Shown one piece after another: positions 43,621-50,776 of a DNA stretch of 64,000 nucleotides. The position numbers and the translations under genes were made by a program. Source of the DNA: Polycyclovorans sp002706265 (GTDB taxonomy: Bacteria; Pseudomonadota; Gammaproteobacteria; Nevskiales; Nevskiaceae); contig CAXBBM010000001.1 of NCBI GenBank assembly GCA_963973915.1, forward strand, positions 186,001-250,000, written 5' to 3'. The notes under the pieces were generated by a model. That model was given only the letters and a program-made list of their open reading frames with translations, did not search any database and was not told where the DNA came from. Within the stretch, counting starts at the first letter, position 1. Each line of letters opens with the position of its first letter.

Positions 43621-45982
43621 GAACCGTTGCTTGGCATTGGACCTTCCATTGTTCCAGCAGCGCCGCCACGCATTGGTCGACTTCTTCAGTTTTCAGCGTG
43701 CGTGAATAGTCGTTGAAAATCAAACCGATCGCAACACTTTTGAAGCCCTCGCCCACAGACTCGCCGCGGTAAAGATCGAACACTTTCACATCGACCAGCG
43801 GAATGTCGGCGCGCGCGCGCGCGCAATCAACCAAGGCCTGCACCGGCAAGGTCTCGGCAACCACCAAGGCCAGGTCACGCCGGCTCGACGGATACTCCGA
43901 CAGCGCCTGGGCACGCGGAACACCCCGCTCACGCACGGCACCGGCACTGACTTCGAACATCAGAACGGCCTCGGGCAGGTCCAGGGCCTGTTGCTGCGCC
44001 GGATGGATGCGGCCCGCCCAGCCCACCGGGCGATCACCCAGACGCAACTGCGCCGACTGCCCCGGATGCAGCGCCGGATGTGCGGTGGCGACGTAGGTCA
44101 GTTGCGCGGCCAAGGGCCCGAACAGCGCCTCCAGATCCGACTTGAGGTCAAAGAAATCGACAGGGCGATCGGGCTGGTCCCATTGCTCGGTTGCGGCCGT
44201 GCCGCTCAGCAATCCGCCGATGACTTCGTGCTCCTCGAAGCCCTCGGCGGCGGCCGCGAAACAGACCCCGATCTCGAACAGCCGTTGCCGCAAGGCCTGG
44301 CGTTGCAAGTTGAGACGATAGGTTTGCAGCAGGCCGGGCCAGAGGCTGGCGCGCAGCTCGCCCAGCGTTTCGGCAATGGGATTGTCGACCGCAACGCGGG
44401 CGGCATTCGGCATCAGGCCCGCCTGGGCGCCGGCGTCGGTGAAGGCCAGCGTGACCACTTCTTGCCAGCCCCGGGCCACCAGCACGTCCCGCACCCGGCT
44501 CAAGGGCTGCAGTCGCTCGGGCAGCGGCGCCGGCGCCAGCGCCGCGGCATAGGGCTGTGCTGCGATCTGGTCGTAGCCCATCAGCCGCGCGATCTCTTCG
44601 ATCAGGTCCACTTCCAGCCGCAGATCGGTGCGGTGGCTAGGCATCTTGACCTGCCAACTGCCCCCCCGCTCGTGGCGCAGGGTCATGCCCAAGCGGCCGA
44701 GCAAGGCTTCGACCTGCTTCGGCGGCACAGCGATCCCCAGCAAGCGGTCAATGCGCGTCTGTCGCAGATTGATGCCGGTCAGCTCGGGCTGGTGGCGGCC
44801 GGCCTGGGTGATGGGATGCACCTCACCGCCGCAGATCTGCACGATGAGCTGGCTTGCGCGGTCCAGCGCGATGCGCTGCAACGCCGGGTCGACACCGCGC
44901 TCGAACCGGTGTGAAGCGTCGGAGTGCAGCTTGTGACGCCGCGCCGTGCCCGCCACCGCAGGCGGTGAAAACAGCGCCGACTCCAGAAAAATGGCGTCGG
45001 TCTCGCGCGCTACGGAAGACGCCTTGCCGCCCATGACGCCCGCCAGTGCGATGGGGCCCGATTCATCGGCAATCACCAGCTCCTCGTTGGCCAGCGCAAC
45101 GGTCTGGTCGTTGAGCAGGGTCAGCGACTCGGTCGCTGTGGCGCGGCGAACCGTCACCCCGCCCTGCAGCTTGGCGAGGTCGAAAGCGTGCATGGGCTGA
45201 CCCAGTTCCATCATCACGAAATTGGTGATGTCGACAATCGGGTGGATGCAGCGAATGCCGCTGCGGCGCAGGCGCTCACGCATCCAGTCGGGCGTGCGCC
45301 GCCCCGGCTTCAGGCGCGTGATCATGCGCCCCGCATACAGCGGGCAGGCCTCGGCGTCGGCCACATCGACCTTGAGCACCTTGTCGCCGACCACCACGGC
45401 GGGCGGCAGGCTGGGGCGCCGCATGGGAATGTCGGTGAGCGCCGAGACTTCGCGGGCCAGCCCCAATACCGACAGGCAGTCGCCGCGATTGGGGGTCAGT
45501 TCCAGCGCCAACACCGCATCATTGAGTGCCAGATGATCGGCCACCGCCGCGCCGGGCCGGGCGGTTTCGTCGAGTTCGAGCAGGCCATCAGCCTTGTCGA
45601 CCAGGCCCAGTTCTTCGGCCGAGCAGAGCATGCCGGCGCTGTCCACCCCGCGCAGTGTCGCCTGGGTGATGGTCATGCCATTGGGCAACACCGCGCCCAC
45701 GGTTGCACAGGGCACCCGAATCCCGACCCGCGCATTGCTGGCACCGCAGACGATGCTCAAGGCAGCGGCCCGGCCGATATCAACCGTGCACACCTGCAAA
45801 CGATCGGCCTGCGGGTGCGGCACTGCGGCGGTGATCTGCCCGACCACCACGCCGGCGAGGCGCGTGTCGCCCTGGGGCAGCACTTCACTTTCCAGCCCGG
45901 CAAGCGTCAGTCGGGTGGCCAGGTCTGCGGGCGCCTCATCGAACGCCACCCATTCACGCAGCCAGTTCAGACTCAGTTTCAT
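43613..45982 (-). CDS. pheT: Phenylalanyl-tRNA synthetase beta subunit
   Basis: 789 residues (E. coli 795). Order: B1, EMAP/OB-type tRNA-binding domain (about 40-150, VVGQITAAVPHPQADRLQVC cut in the middle), B3/B4 editing domain (about 210-390), B5 (about 400-475, INLRQTRIDRLLGI), catalytic-like core (about 480-690) and the FDX-ACB anticodon-binding domain (about 695-788, LSEYPSSRRDLALVV). Pairs with PheS as an alpha2beta2 enzyme. A (GC)8 run sits in the coding sequence at 43809-43824. It starts 53 bp after pheS. Confidence 0.97.
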   Translation of the reverse strand: MKLSLNWLREWVAFDEAPADLATRLTLAGLESEVLPQGDTRLAGVVVGQITAAVPHPQADRLQVCTVDIGRAAALSIVCGASNARVGIRVPCATVGAVLPNGMTITQATLRGVDSAGMLCSAEELGLVDKADGLLELDETARPGAAVADHLALNDAVLALELTPNRGDCLSVLGLAREVSALTDIPMRRPSLPPAVVVGDKVLKVDVADAEACPLYAGRMITRLKPGRRTPDWMRERLRRSGIRCIHPIVDITNFVMMELGQPMHAFDLAKLQGGVTVRRATATESLTLLNDQTVALANEELVIADESGPIALAGVMGGKASSVARETDAIFLESALFSPPAVAGTARRHKLHSDASHRFERGVDPALQRIALDRASQLIVQICGGEVHPITQAGRHQPELTGINLRQTRIDRLLGIAVPPKQVEALLGRLGMTLRHERGGSWQVKMPSHRTDLRLEVDLIEEIARLMGYDQIAAQPYAAALAPAPLPERLQPLSRVRDVLVARGWQEVVTLAFTDAGAQAGLMPNAARVAVDNPIAETLGELRASLWPGLLQTYRLNLQRQALRQRLFEIGVCFAAAAEGFEEHEVIGGLLSGTAATEQWDQPDRPVDFFDLKSDLEALFGPLAAQLTYVATAHPALHPGQSAQLRLGDRPVGWAGRIHPAQQQALDLPEAVLMFEVSAGAVRERGVPRAQALSEYPSSRRDLALVVAETLPVQALVDCARARADIPLVDVKVFDLYRGESVGEGFKSVAIGLIFNDYSRTLKTEEVDQCVAALLEQWKVQCQATVRA

Positions 45983-46035
45983 GATTCAGATACTCGTGAC
46001 ATCGACCCGCACGGACCGCGTCCGCACCGGCAAAC

Positions 46036-47040
46036 TTAGTGGAATTGGGCGAGAAACCGCAGGTCGTTGGCGAAAAACTGACGAAGGTCGTTCACGCCAT
46101 AACGGAGCATTGCGAAGCGCTCCACCCCAAGGCCGAAGGCGAATCCGGTATAGCGCTCAGGGTCAAGCGACACGGCCTCGAACACCTTGGGATGCACCAT
46201 GCCGCAGCCCAGCACTTCCAGCCAGCGACCCTGCTCGTCGAGAATATCGACCTCGGCCGAGGGCTCGGTAAACGGAAAGTAGCTGGGCCGGAAGCGAACC
46301 GTCACTTCGCGCTCGAAGAAGCGGGCCAGAAAGCGCTTCAGCTCGTGCTGCAGATCGGCAAACGACACATTTTCGGCCACGTACAGCCCTTCGACCTGAT
46401 GAAACATCGGGCTGTGTGTGCGATCCGAATCGCAGCGGTACACACGTCCCGGCGCAATCACGCGCACCGGTGGCGCACCGCCCCCGGCCAGCAAGGCTTC
46501 CAGCGTGCGGATCTGCACCGGGCTGGTGTGGGTGCGCAGCACCTTGGCGCCGTTGCCCACATAAAAGGTGTCGTGCATGGCACGCGCCGGGTGGAACTCC
46601 GGAATGTTGAGCGCCGAGAAATTGTGGAAATCATCCTCGATCTCGGGCCCCTCAACGGTCGAGAAGCCCAGATCGTTGAACAGTCGTTCGATGCGCTGCA
46701 CGGTGCGGGTAATGGGGTGCAGGCCACCTGCCCGCTCTCCACGGGCCGGCAGACTGACATCGATGCGCTCGGCGGCCAGGCGGGCTTCCAGCGCAGCCGC
46801 CGCCAGGGTCGTCTGGCGGGACTCGATCCGCTCGGTCACCGCCTGCTTGATGCGGTTGACCTTTTCACCAAAGGCCTTCTTCTCGTAACCGGTCAGCTGC
46901 GCCAGCTGCTTGAGCTGCTCGGTAATGCGCCCCTTCTTGCCCAGCCACTCGACGCGGCACTGCTCCAGTGCGCGCAAGTCGACCGCCTCCGCGATGGACC
47001 GCTCGGCGGCCTGCTGCAGCGTATCCAGAGATTCGTTCAT
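46036..47040 (-). CDS. pheS: Phenylalanyl-tRNA synthetase alpha subunit
   Basis: 334 residues from ATG 47040 with a GGGGA ribosome site. N-terminal coiled coil (about 1-85, LRALEQCRVEWLGKKGRITE), then class II catalytic core: HPITRTVQRIERLFNDLGF, motif 2 region (RVYRCDSDRTHSPMFHQVEG), FPFTEPSAEVDI and motif 3 FAFGLGVERFAMLRYGV. It activates phenylalanine and charges tRNA-Phe with PheT. A strong hairpin between rplT and pheS may attenuate expression. Confidence 0.97.
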   Translation of the reverse strand: MNESLDTLQQAAERSIAEAVDLRALEQCRVEWLGKKGRITEQLKQLAQLTGYEKKAFGEKVNRIKQAVTERIESRQTTLAAAALEARLAAERIDVSLPARGERAGGLHPITRTVQRIERLFNDLGFSTVEGPEIEDDFHNFSALNIPEFHPARAMHDTFYVGNGAKVLRTHTSPVQIRTLEALLAGGGAPPVRVIAPGRVYRCDSDRTHSPMFHQVEGLYVAENVSFADLQHELKRFLARFFEREVTVRFRPSYFPFTEPSAEVDILDEQGRWLEVLGCGMVHPKVFEAVSLDPERYTGFAFGLGVERFAMLRYGVNDLRQFFANDLRFLAQFH

Positions 47041-47083
47041 TCCCCAAACTCCATGCGTGACGCCCCGCGTCGATCGCCAACGA

Positions 47084-47112
47084 AAAAGGGTGGCTGAACC
47101 AGCCACCCTTTT
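47084..47112 (-). terminator. Terminator/attenuator between rplT and pheS
   Basis: A 12-bp perfect stem AAAAGGGTGGCT/AGCCACCCTTTT with a 5-nt loop; read on the minus strand it ends in CTTTTTCG. It lies 43 bp before pheS and 69 bp after rplT. E. coli has a Phe-codon leader peptide here; no Phe-rich leader is visible in this gap. Confidence 0.88.
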
Positions 47113-47181
47113 GACCTAACACAACCCGGTTGAGACAGCTGCGACGGGCCGAAGGCCGCCGTGCCGTTCAACCTTGCGGCT

Positions 47182-47538
47182 TCAAGCGATGGCGGCTTTG
47201 GCCTGCTCGACGAGCTTGGCGAACGCCGGCTTGTCATGCACGGCCAAATCGGCCAGCACCTTGCGGTCGAGCTCGATGTTGGCCTTGCTCAAGCCATGAA
47301 TGAAGCGGCTGTAGCTCAGACCATTTTCGACACTGGCCGCACCGATGCGGACGATCCACAGGGAGCGGAACTCGCGCTTCTTGACGCGACGGTCACGATA
47401 GGCGTACTGCCCTGCCTTGATGACCGCCTGCTTGGCCACGCGGAACACGCGTGAGCGGGCGCCGTAATAACCTTTCGCCTTGTTAAGGACTTTCTTGTGG
47501 CGCGCACGCGCCGTGACACCACGTTTGACTCTTGCCAT
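47182..47538 (-). CDS. rplT: 50S ribosomal protein L20
   Basis: 118 residues, same as E. coli. Basic N-terminal extension (MARVKRGVTARARHKKVLNK) and the globular part with RVFRVAKQAVIKAGQYAYRD and FIHGLSKANIELDRKVLADL. L20 is an early assembly protein on 23S rRNA and represses its own operon by binding the leader mRNA. It starts 19 bp after rpmI. Confidence 0.98.
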   Translation of the reverse strand: MARVKRGVTARARHKKVLNKAKGYYGARSRVFRVAKQAVIKAGQYAYRDRRVKKREFRSLWIVRIGAASVENGLSYSRFIHGLSKANIELDRKVLADLAVHDKPAFAKLVEQAKAAIA

Positions 47539-47557
47539 TGAATATTCTCCTCAGTGA

Positions 47558-47755
47558 TCAGGCGTAGGGCAGCATTTGCCGCACTTCACGAACGTCCACC
47601 GCAGCCACCTGCGAGGTGCCGCGAAGCTGACGAATCCGCTTGGCCGATTTCTTGGTGAGAATGTGGCGCTTGTACGCCTGGCCGCGCTTGAAGCCGCCTT
47701 TGCCGGTTTTGGCAAAACGCTTCGCCGCGCTCTTGATCGTTTTGATCTTGGGCAT
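47558..47755 (-). CDS. rpmI: 50S ribosomal protein L35
   Basis: 65 residues from ATG 47755 (MPKIKTIKSAAKRFAKTG) with a strong AAGGAG eight bases upstream. Very basic; GFKRGQAYKRHILTKKSAKR is the family core. Second gene of infC-rpmI-rplT, preceded by a 199-bp leader after infC. Confidence 0.97.
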   Translation of the reverse strand: MPKIKTIKSAAKRFAKTGKGGFKRGQAYKRHILTKKSAKRIRQLRGTSQVAAVDVREVRQMLPYA

Positions 47756-47954
47756 GGGTAAAACTCCTTTATGACGTAAACCGGCTTCGCATCCCGCCCC
47801 CGGGAGCTGGCCGAGCCTTCCAAACCATTCGGAAGGGCTTCTTTGTTTGTGCGCAGCGCCTGCTGGCGTCTGCACTCAACCCGTACCGCCTGCTGCTTAC
47901 TACCCACCACAACAGGCCACGGGGGCCTGTGTCAACACACTGTTTCGACCCGGA
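47756..47954 (-). promoter_or_regulatory. infC-rpmI intergenic leader with two hairpins, possible L20 operator
   Basis: On the minus strand ACAGGCC-CCCGT-GGCCTGT (47930-47912) lies near infC, and CCTTCC-GAATGGTTT-GGAAGG lies closer to rpmI (about 47837-47817). In E. coli, L20 binds structures in this region to repress rpmI-rplT. Equivalence here is inference from position. Confidence 0.45.
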
Positions 47955-48473
47955 TCAGCGGCGCCGCGGCGCCAGCATCATCACCGCCTGACGACCTTCC
48001 ATGCGCGGGAAGGACTCAACGCTGGCAATGTCATCCACGTCGGTGCGAATGCGCTCCATCAACTGTTGCCCGAGTTCCTGGTGCGCCATTTCGCGCCCGC
48101 GGAATCGCAAGGTCACCTTGATCTTGTCGCCTTCGTCCAGAAACCCGCGCATCTGCCGCATCTTGTTCTGGTAGTCGCCGATATCGGTCCCGGGCCGGAA
48201 CTTGATTTCCTTGACCTGGGTGATTTTCTGCTTCTTTTTGGCGGCATGTGCGGCTTTGTCCTTTTGATAAAGGTACTTGCCGTAATCCATGATCTTGCAG
48301 ACGGGCGGTTCGGCGTTGGGGGAAATTTCCACCAGATCCATGCCGTTTTCTTCTGCCCGCACAATGGCATCGCGCGTCAACATGATGCCAACCTGCTCGC
48401 CGTCTTCTGCAATTACCCGTACACGCGGCGCGGTGATCTCCCCGTTGCGCCGGTCATCACGATCTTGAGCGAT
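47955..48473 (-). CDS. infC: Translation initiation factor IF-3, probable AUC start
   Basis: 172 residues if started at ATC 48473, which has GAGG eight bases upstream; the next sensible in-frame choice, TTG 48479, is too close to that site, and the first ATG upstream (48665) gives a non-homologous 60-residue leader. IF-3N domain (about 10-80, RVRVIAEDGEQVGIMLTRDA, VEISPNAEPPVCKIMDYGK YLYQ split) and IF-3C (about 85-170, QVKEIKFRPGTDIGDYQNK). E. coli infC uses AUU, which lets IF-3 repress its own synthesis. thrS is not immediately upstream here. Confidence 0.93.
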   Translation of the reverse strand: MAQDRDDRRNGEITAPRVRVIAEDGEQVGIMLTRDAIVRAEENGMDLVEISPNAEPPVCKIMDYGKYLYQKDKAAHAAKKKQKITQVKEIKFRPGTDIGDYQNKMRQMRGFLDEGDKIKVTLRFRGREMAHQELGQQLMERIRTDVDDIASVESFPRMEGRQAVMMLAPRRR

Positions 48474-48672
48474 GTTCAAATCCTCTTCGTTTTGGTTCAA
48501 CAGTGACCCAAGGCCACCATCACATTGCACCCGAAAGGGCGCGAACAACGCGTGAGTGTAAGGGAGTGGCGGGCGGGACTCAATATGTCGGCGCGCCAAA
48601 GTCGCCTTTGTGTCGTCCCGCAGGGCCGAAAGGCAGGCCGCCGGAACGGCCCGCTTCGGTCGCAATCCGCAA

Positions 48673-49257
48673 TCAGGGGGCTTCGGCGCGCAGCGCTTCG
48701 GCCTGAATGCGCAGCTTCACCTGGCCCAGCGGGCCATCGGCGTACTTGTCCATTCCGAACGCGGCACGGTTGAACTGACCCACCGCATCGGCGCCGCAGA
48801 CTTCGCGCTTGAGCAAGGGATGCTCAATGCACTTGAAACTGACAATCTGCAGCTTCAGCGGCTGGGTGTTGCCCAACAGCGTCATTTGCCCGTCGACACC
48901 GCTGGGCACGCCATCGGCAAAGGTGATCTTGCCGGTATAGGTGATGGTGGGGTGCGCGGCGACATTGAAAAAGTCCTCGCTCAAGGCGTGCTCATTCATC
49001 TTGTCGTGGCCAAAATCGACGCTGGTTGCGTCCAGGGTGAGGTCGACGGTGCCGGTCTGCGCTTCGCGATCGAGAACCACCTTGCCCTCGCGGCTGTTGA
49101 CCTTGCCACGCCACCACGAAATACCCATGTGCGGGGCCTCGAAGGACGGATAGGTGTGCGACGGATCGATGGTGTAGGTGACCGGTGCCGCGTTGGCCAG
49201 CGACACGCCAAGTCCCAAGGACACGGCGGTGAGGGTGGCGATGGATGCAATTTTCAT
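48673..49257 (-). CDS. YceI-family periplasmic protein (copy 1)
   Basis: 194 residues from ATG 49257, preceded by GGGAG. Sec signal about 1-23 (MKIASIATLTAVSLGLGVSLANA), then the lipocalin-like YceI barrel: YTIDPSHTYPSFEAPHMGIS, GKVVLDREAQTGTVDLTLDATSVDFGHDKMNEH cut in pieces, HPTITYTGKITF and FNRAAFGMDKY. YceI proteins bind isoprenoid lipids such as ubiquinone precursors. It is the last of a three-gene run after a second YceI and cytochrome b561, 34 bp away. Confidence 0.92.
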   Translation of the reverse strand: MKIASIATLTAVSLGLGVSLANAAPVTYTIDPSHTYPSFEAPHMGISWWRGKVNSREGKVVLDREAQTGTVDLTLDATSVDFGHDKMNEHALSEDFFNVAAHPTITYTGKITFADGVPSGVDGQMTLLGNTQPLKLQIVSFKCIEHPLLKREVCGADAVGQFNRAAFGMDKYADGPLGQVKLRIQAEALRAEAP

Positions 49258-49291
49258 GAATGACTCCCGTTGTTCAAGCAAGGCGCGACGC

Positions 49292-49867
49292 TCAAGGCGC
49301 TGCGTGGGGTTGAAAAATACTGAACGTGACCAGCACGGTGTCGTCGATGACCCCGTCCCAGCCACTGCTGCCAATGTCAAAATCCTGCCGCTTGAGCGGC
49401 CACGCACCGCTGAAACGACGGCCGCCGTCGACGTCGGCCACCGTCACTTCAGTGCTCAGATCGACCGTCTTGCCCTTGAGTTCGAGCGTGCCCGTGACCT
49501 CGTAGCGCGCACCGCCGAGCGGCTTCAGCCCCTTGGCGGTGAACACGGCTTCGGGGTGGCGCTGGCTGTCCAGCCACTCGGCCTTGGCCACTTCCTTGTT
49601 GAAGTCGCGCATGCCCAGGTCGAAGGTGGTGGTGTCGATTGCCAGTCGCGCCGCACCACGTTCGGGTGCCGCAGGATCGAACTGCACCGTGCCCGACACG
49701 GACCTGAATGCGCCTTCCACCGGCACGCCCATCTGCCGAATCGTTGCGGTCACCTGGCTCTTGGCCGCGTCAATCTTGGCCGCCCCCGCCGCATGGCCCG
49801 CCCCGGCAAGTGCGCCGATCAATGCGGCGCAAAAACCTGCCGCCACCCATGTCTTCCACAAATTCAT
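49292..49867 (-). CDS. YceI-family periplasmic protein (copy 2)
   Basis: 191 residues from ATG 49867, overlapping the cytochrome b561 stop (ATGA). Signal about 1-26 (WVAAGFCAALIGALAGAGHA). YceI fold with IDAAKSQVTATIRQMGVPVE, TTTFDLGMRDFNKEVAKAEW and HPEAVFTAKGLKPLGG; it ends DGVIDDTVLVTFSIFQ. It differs clearly from copy 1, so the pair is an old duplication. Coupling to cytochrome b561 mirrors E. coli yceJ-yceI. Confidence 0.92.
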   Translation of the reverse strand: MNLWKTWVAAGFCAALIGALAGAGHAAGAAKIDAAKSQVTATIRQMGVPVEGAFRSVSGTVQFDPAAPERGAARLAIDTTTFDLGMRDFNKEVAKAEWLDSQRHPEAVFTAKGLKPLGGARYEVTGTLELKGKTVDLSTEVTVADVDGGRRFSGAWPLKRQDFDIGSSGWDGVIDDTVLVTFSIFQPHAAP

Positions 49868-50430
49868 CGGCGACTCCAGTACGGCCGCATACGCCTCAGC
49901 AGGCCGTCGCGCAGGCGGTAGTGATGATGCAGGGCCACGGCCACGTGCCCCAGCACCAGCACCAGCAGCCCTTTGTTCAAGCCGCCATGGACGGCGTGGA
50001 GCAGATCGGCGGTTGCCTCGCGGGGGTCCAGCAGATCGGGCAGCGGCACTACGCCCAGCCAGACCGTCTGGATGCCTGCGGCTGACGAGTACAGCCAGCC
50101 GCTGATCGGGATGACCACCATCAGCGCATAAAGCGCCAAGTGCCCCGCCGATGCGGCACGCCGCTGCCAATCGGGCGTGGTGGCGGGCAGCGGCGGCGGG
50201 CGATGCGTCAGGCGCCAGACGATGCGCACCGCCACCAGCGCGAAGATGCTCACGCCCGTCCATTTATGCCAGCTGATCAGCTTGAGCTTGAACGGGGAGA
50301 ACGCCATGTCCTCCAGCAGCGTTCCGGCGGCGAAGGCCCCCACGATCATCAGCGCGATCGCCCAGTGCAAGGCAATCGCCACGCGCGAATAGCGCGGCGC
50401 GGCAGGCTGTGGAGGCGTGTTGGGGATCAT
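49864..50430 (-). CDS. Cytochrome b561 (YceJ/CybB-type)
   Basis: 188 residues from ATG 50430 with four membrane helices. Haem-ligand histidines are in SRVAIALHWAIALMIVGAF (helix 1), ISWHKWTGVSIFALVAVR (helix 2), and LLHAVHGGLNKGLLVLVLGH (helix 4). A diheme membrane quinol:acceptor oxidoreductase such as superoxide:quinone oxidoreductase is the known activity. Translationally coupled to YceI copy 2. The ribosome site is weak. Confidence 0.9.
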   Translation of the reverse strand: MIPNTPPQPAAPRYSRVAIALHWAIALMIVGAFAAGTLLEDMAFSPFKLKLISWHKWTGVSIFALVAVRIVWRLTHRPPPLPATTPDWQRRAASAGHLALYALMVVIPISGWLYSSAAGIQTVWLGVVPLPDLLDPREATADLLHAVHGGLNKGLLVLVLGHVAVALHHHYRLRDGLLRRMRPYWSRR

Positions 50431-50578
50431 CACGGCAGGCTCTTGATGCGCGGCGACCTTGTCAAGACGGGGCAGATAAATTGAGTTTCGGCGCCCGATT
50501 TTGCCCTGTTGGCGCTCGATGAGCACGCAGATGGCCCGCAAGGGCTGTGATGAACTCAGGCAGGCAAAAAATCGCACC

Positions 50579-50646
50579 GCCCGATCCAGCCCCGGCCCGG
50601 CCGTCCATGGCCAGGCGTTCGGGACCGCAGCGAGTGCCACCGGCAC
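50579..50646. repeat. 68-bp direct repeat, copy 1
   Basis: Starts GCCCGATCCAGCCCCGGCCC and ends GTGCCACCGGCAC. It matches 50692-50759 with a single A/G difference (GGCCAGGCG versus GGCCGGGCG). Non-coding by context. Confidence 0.9.
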
Positions 50647-50691
50647 CTGCTGCCGCGCATGCAGCAATGCCATCCATGGCACAGGCACACT

Positions 50692-50759
50692 GCCCGATCC
50701 AGCCCCGGCCCGGCCGTCCATGGCCGGGCGTTCGGGACCGCAGCGAGTGCCACCGGCAC
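50692..50759. repeat. 68-bp direct repeat, copy 2
   Basis: Second copy, offset 113 bp. Its right end forms part of the large hairpin at 50734-50776 that abuts the RND transporter stop codon. Confidence 0.9.
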
Positions 50760-50776
50760 TCGCCAAGCGCGGTCCC
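50734..50776 (-). terminator. Large hairpin immediately after the RND transporter gene
   Basis: Outer stem GGGACCGC/GCGGTCCC and inner perfect stem GCGAGTGCC/GGCACTCGC around an ACC loop, 17 pairs in total, touching the stop codon at 50777. No T-run follows on the minus strand, so it may stabilise the 3' end or act as a REP-like element rather than terminate by itself. Confidence 0.55.

Noticed and set aside
47113..47181. T-box or Phe leader peptide ahead of pheS
   Set aside because: No T-box motif and no run of Phe codons in the gap; only the terminator-like hairpin is supported.
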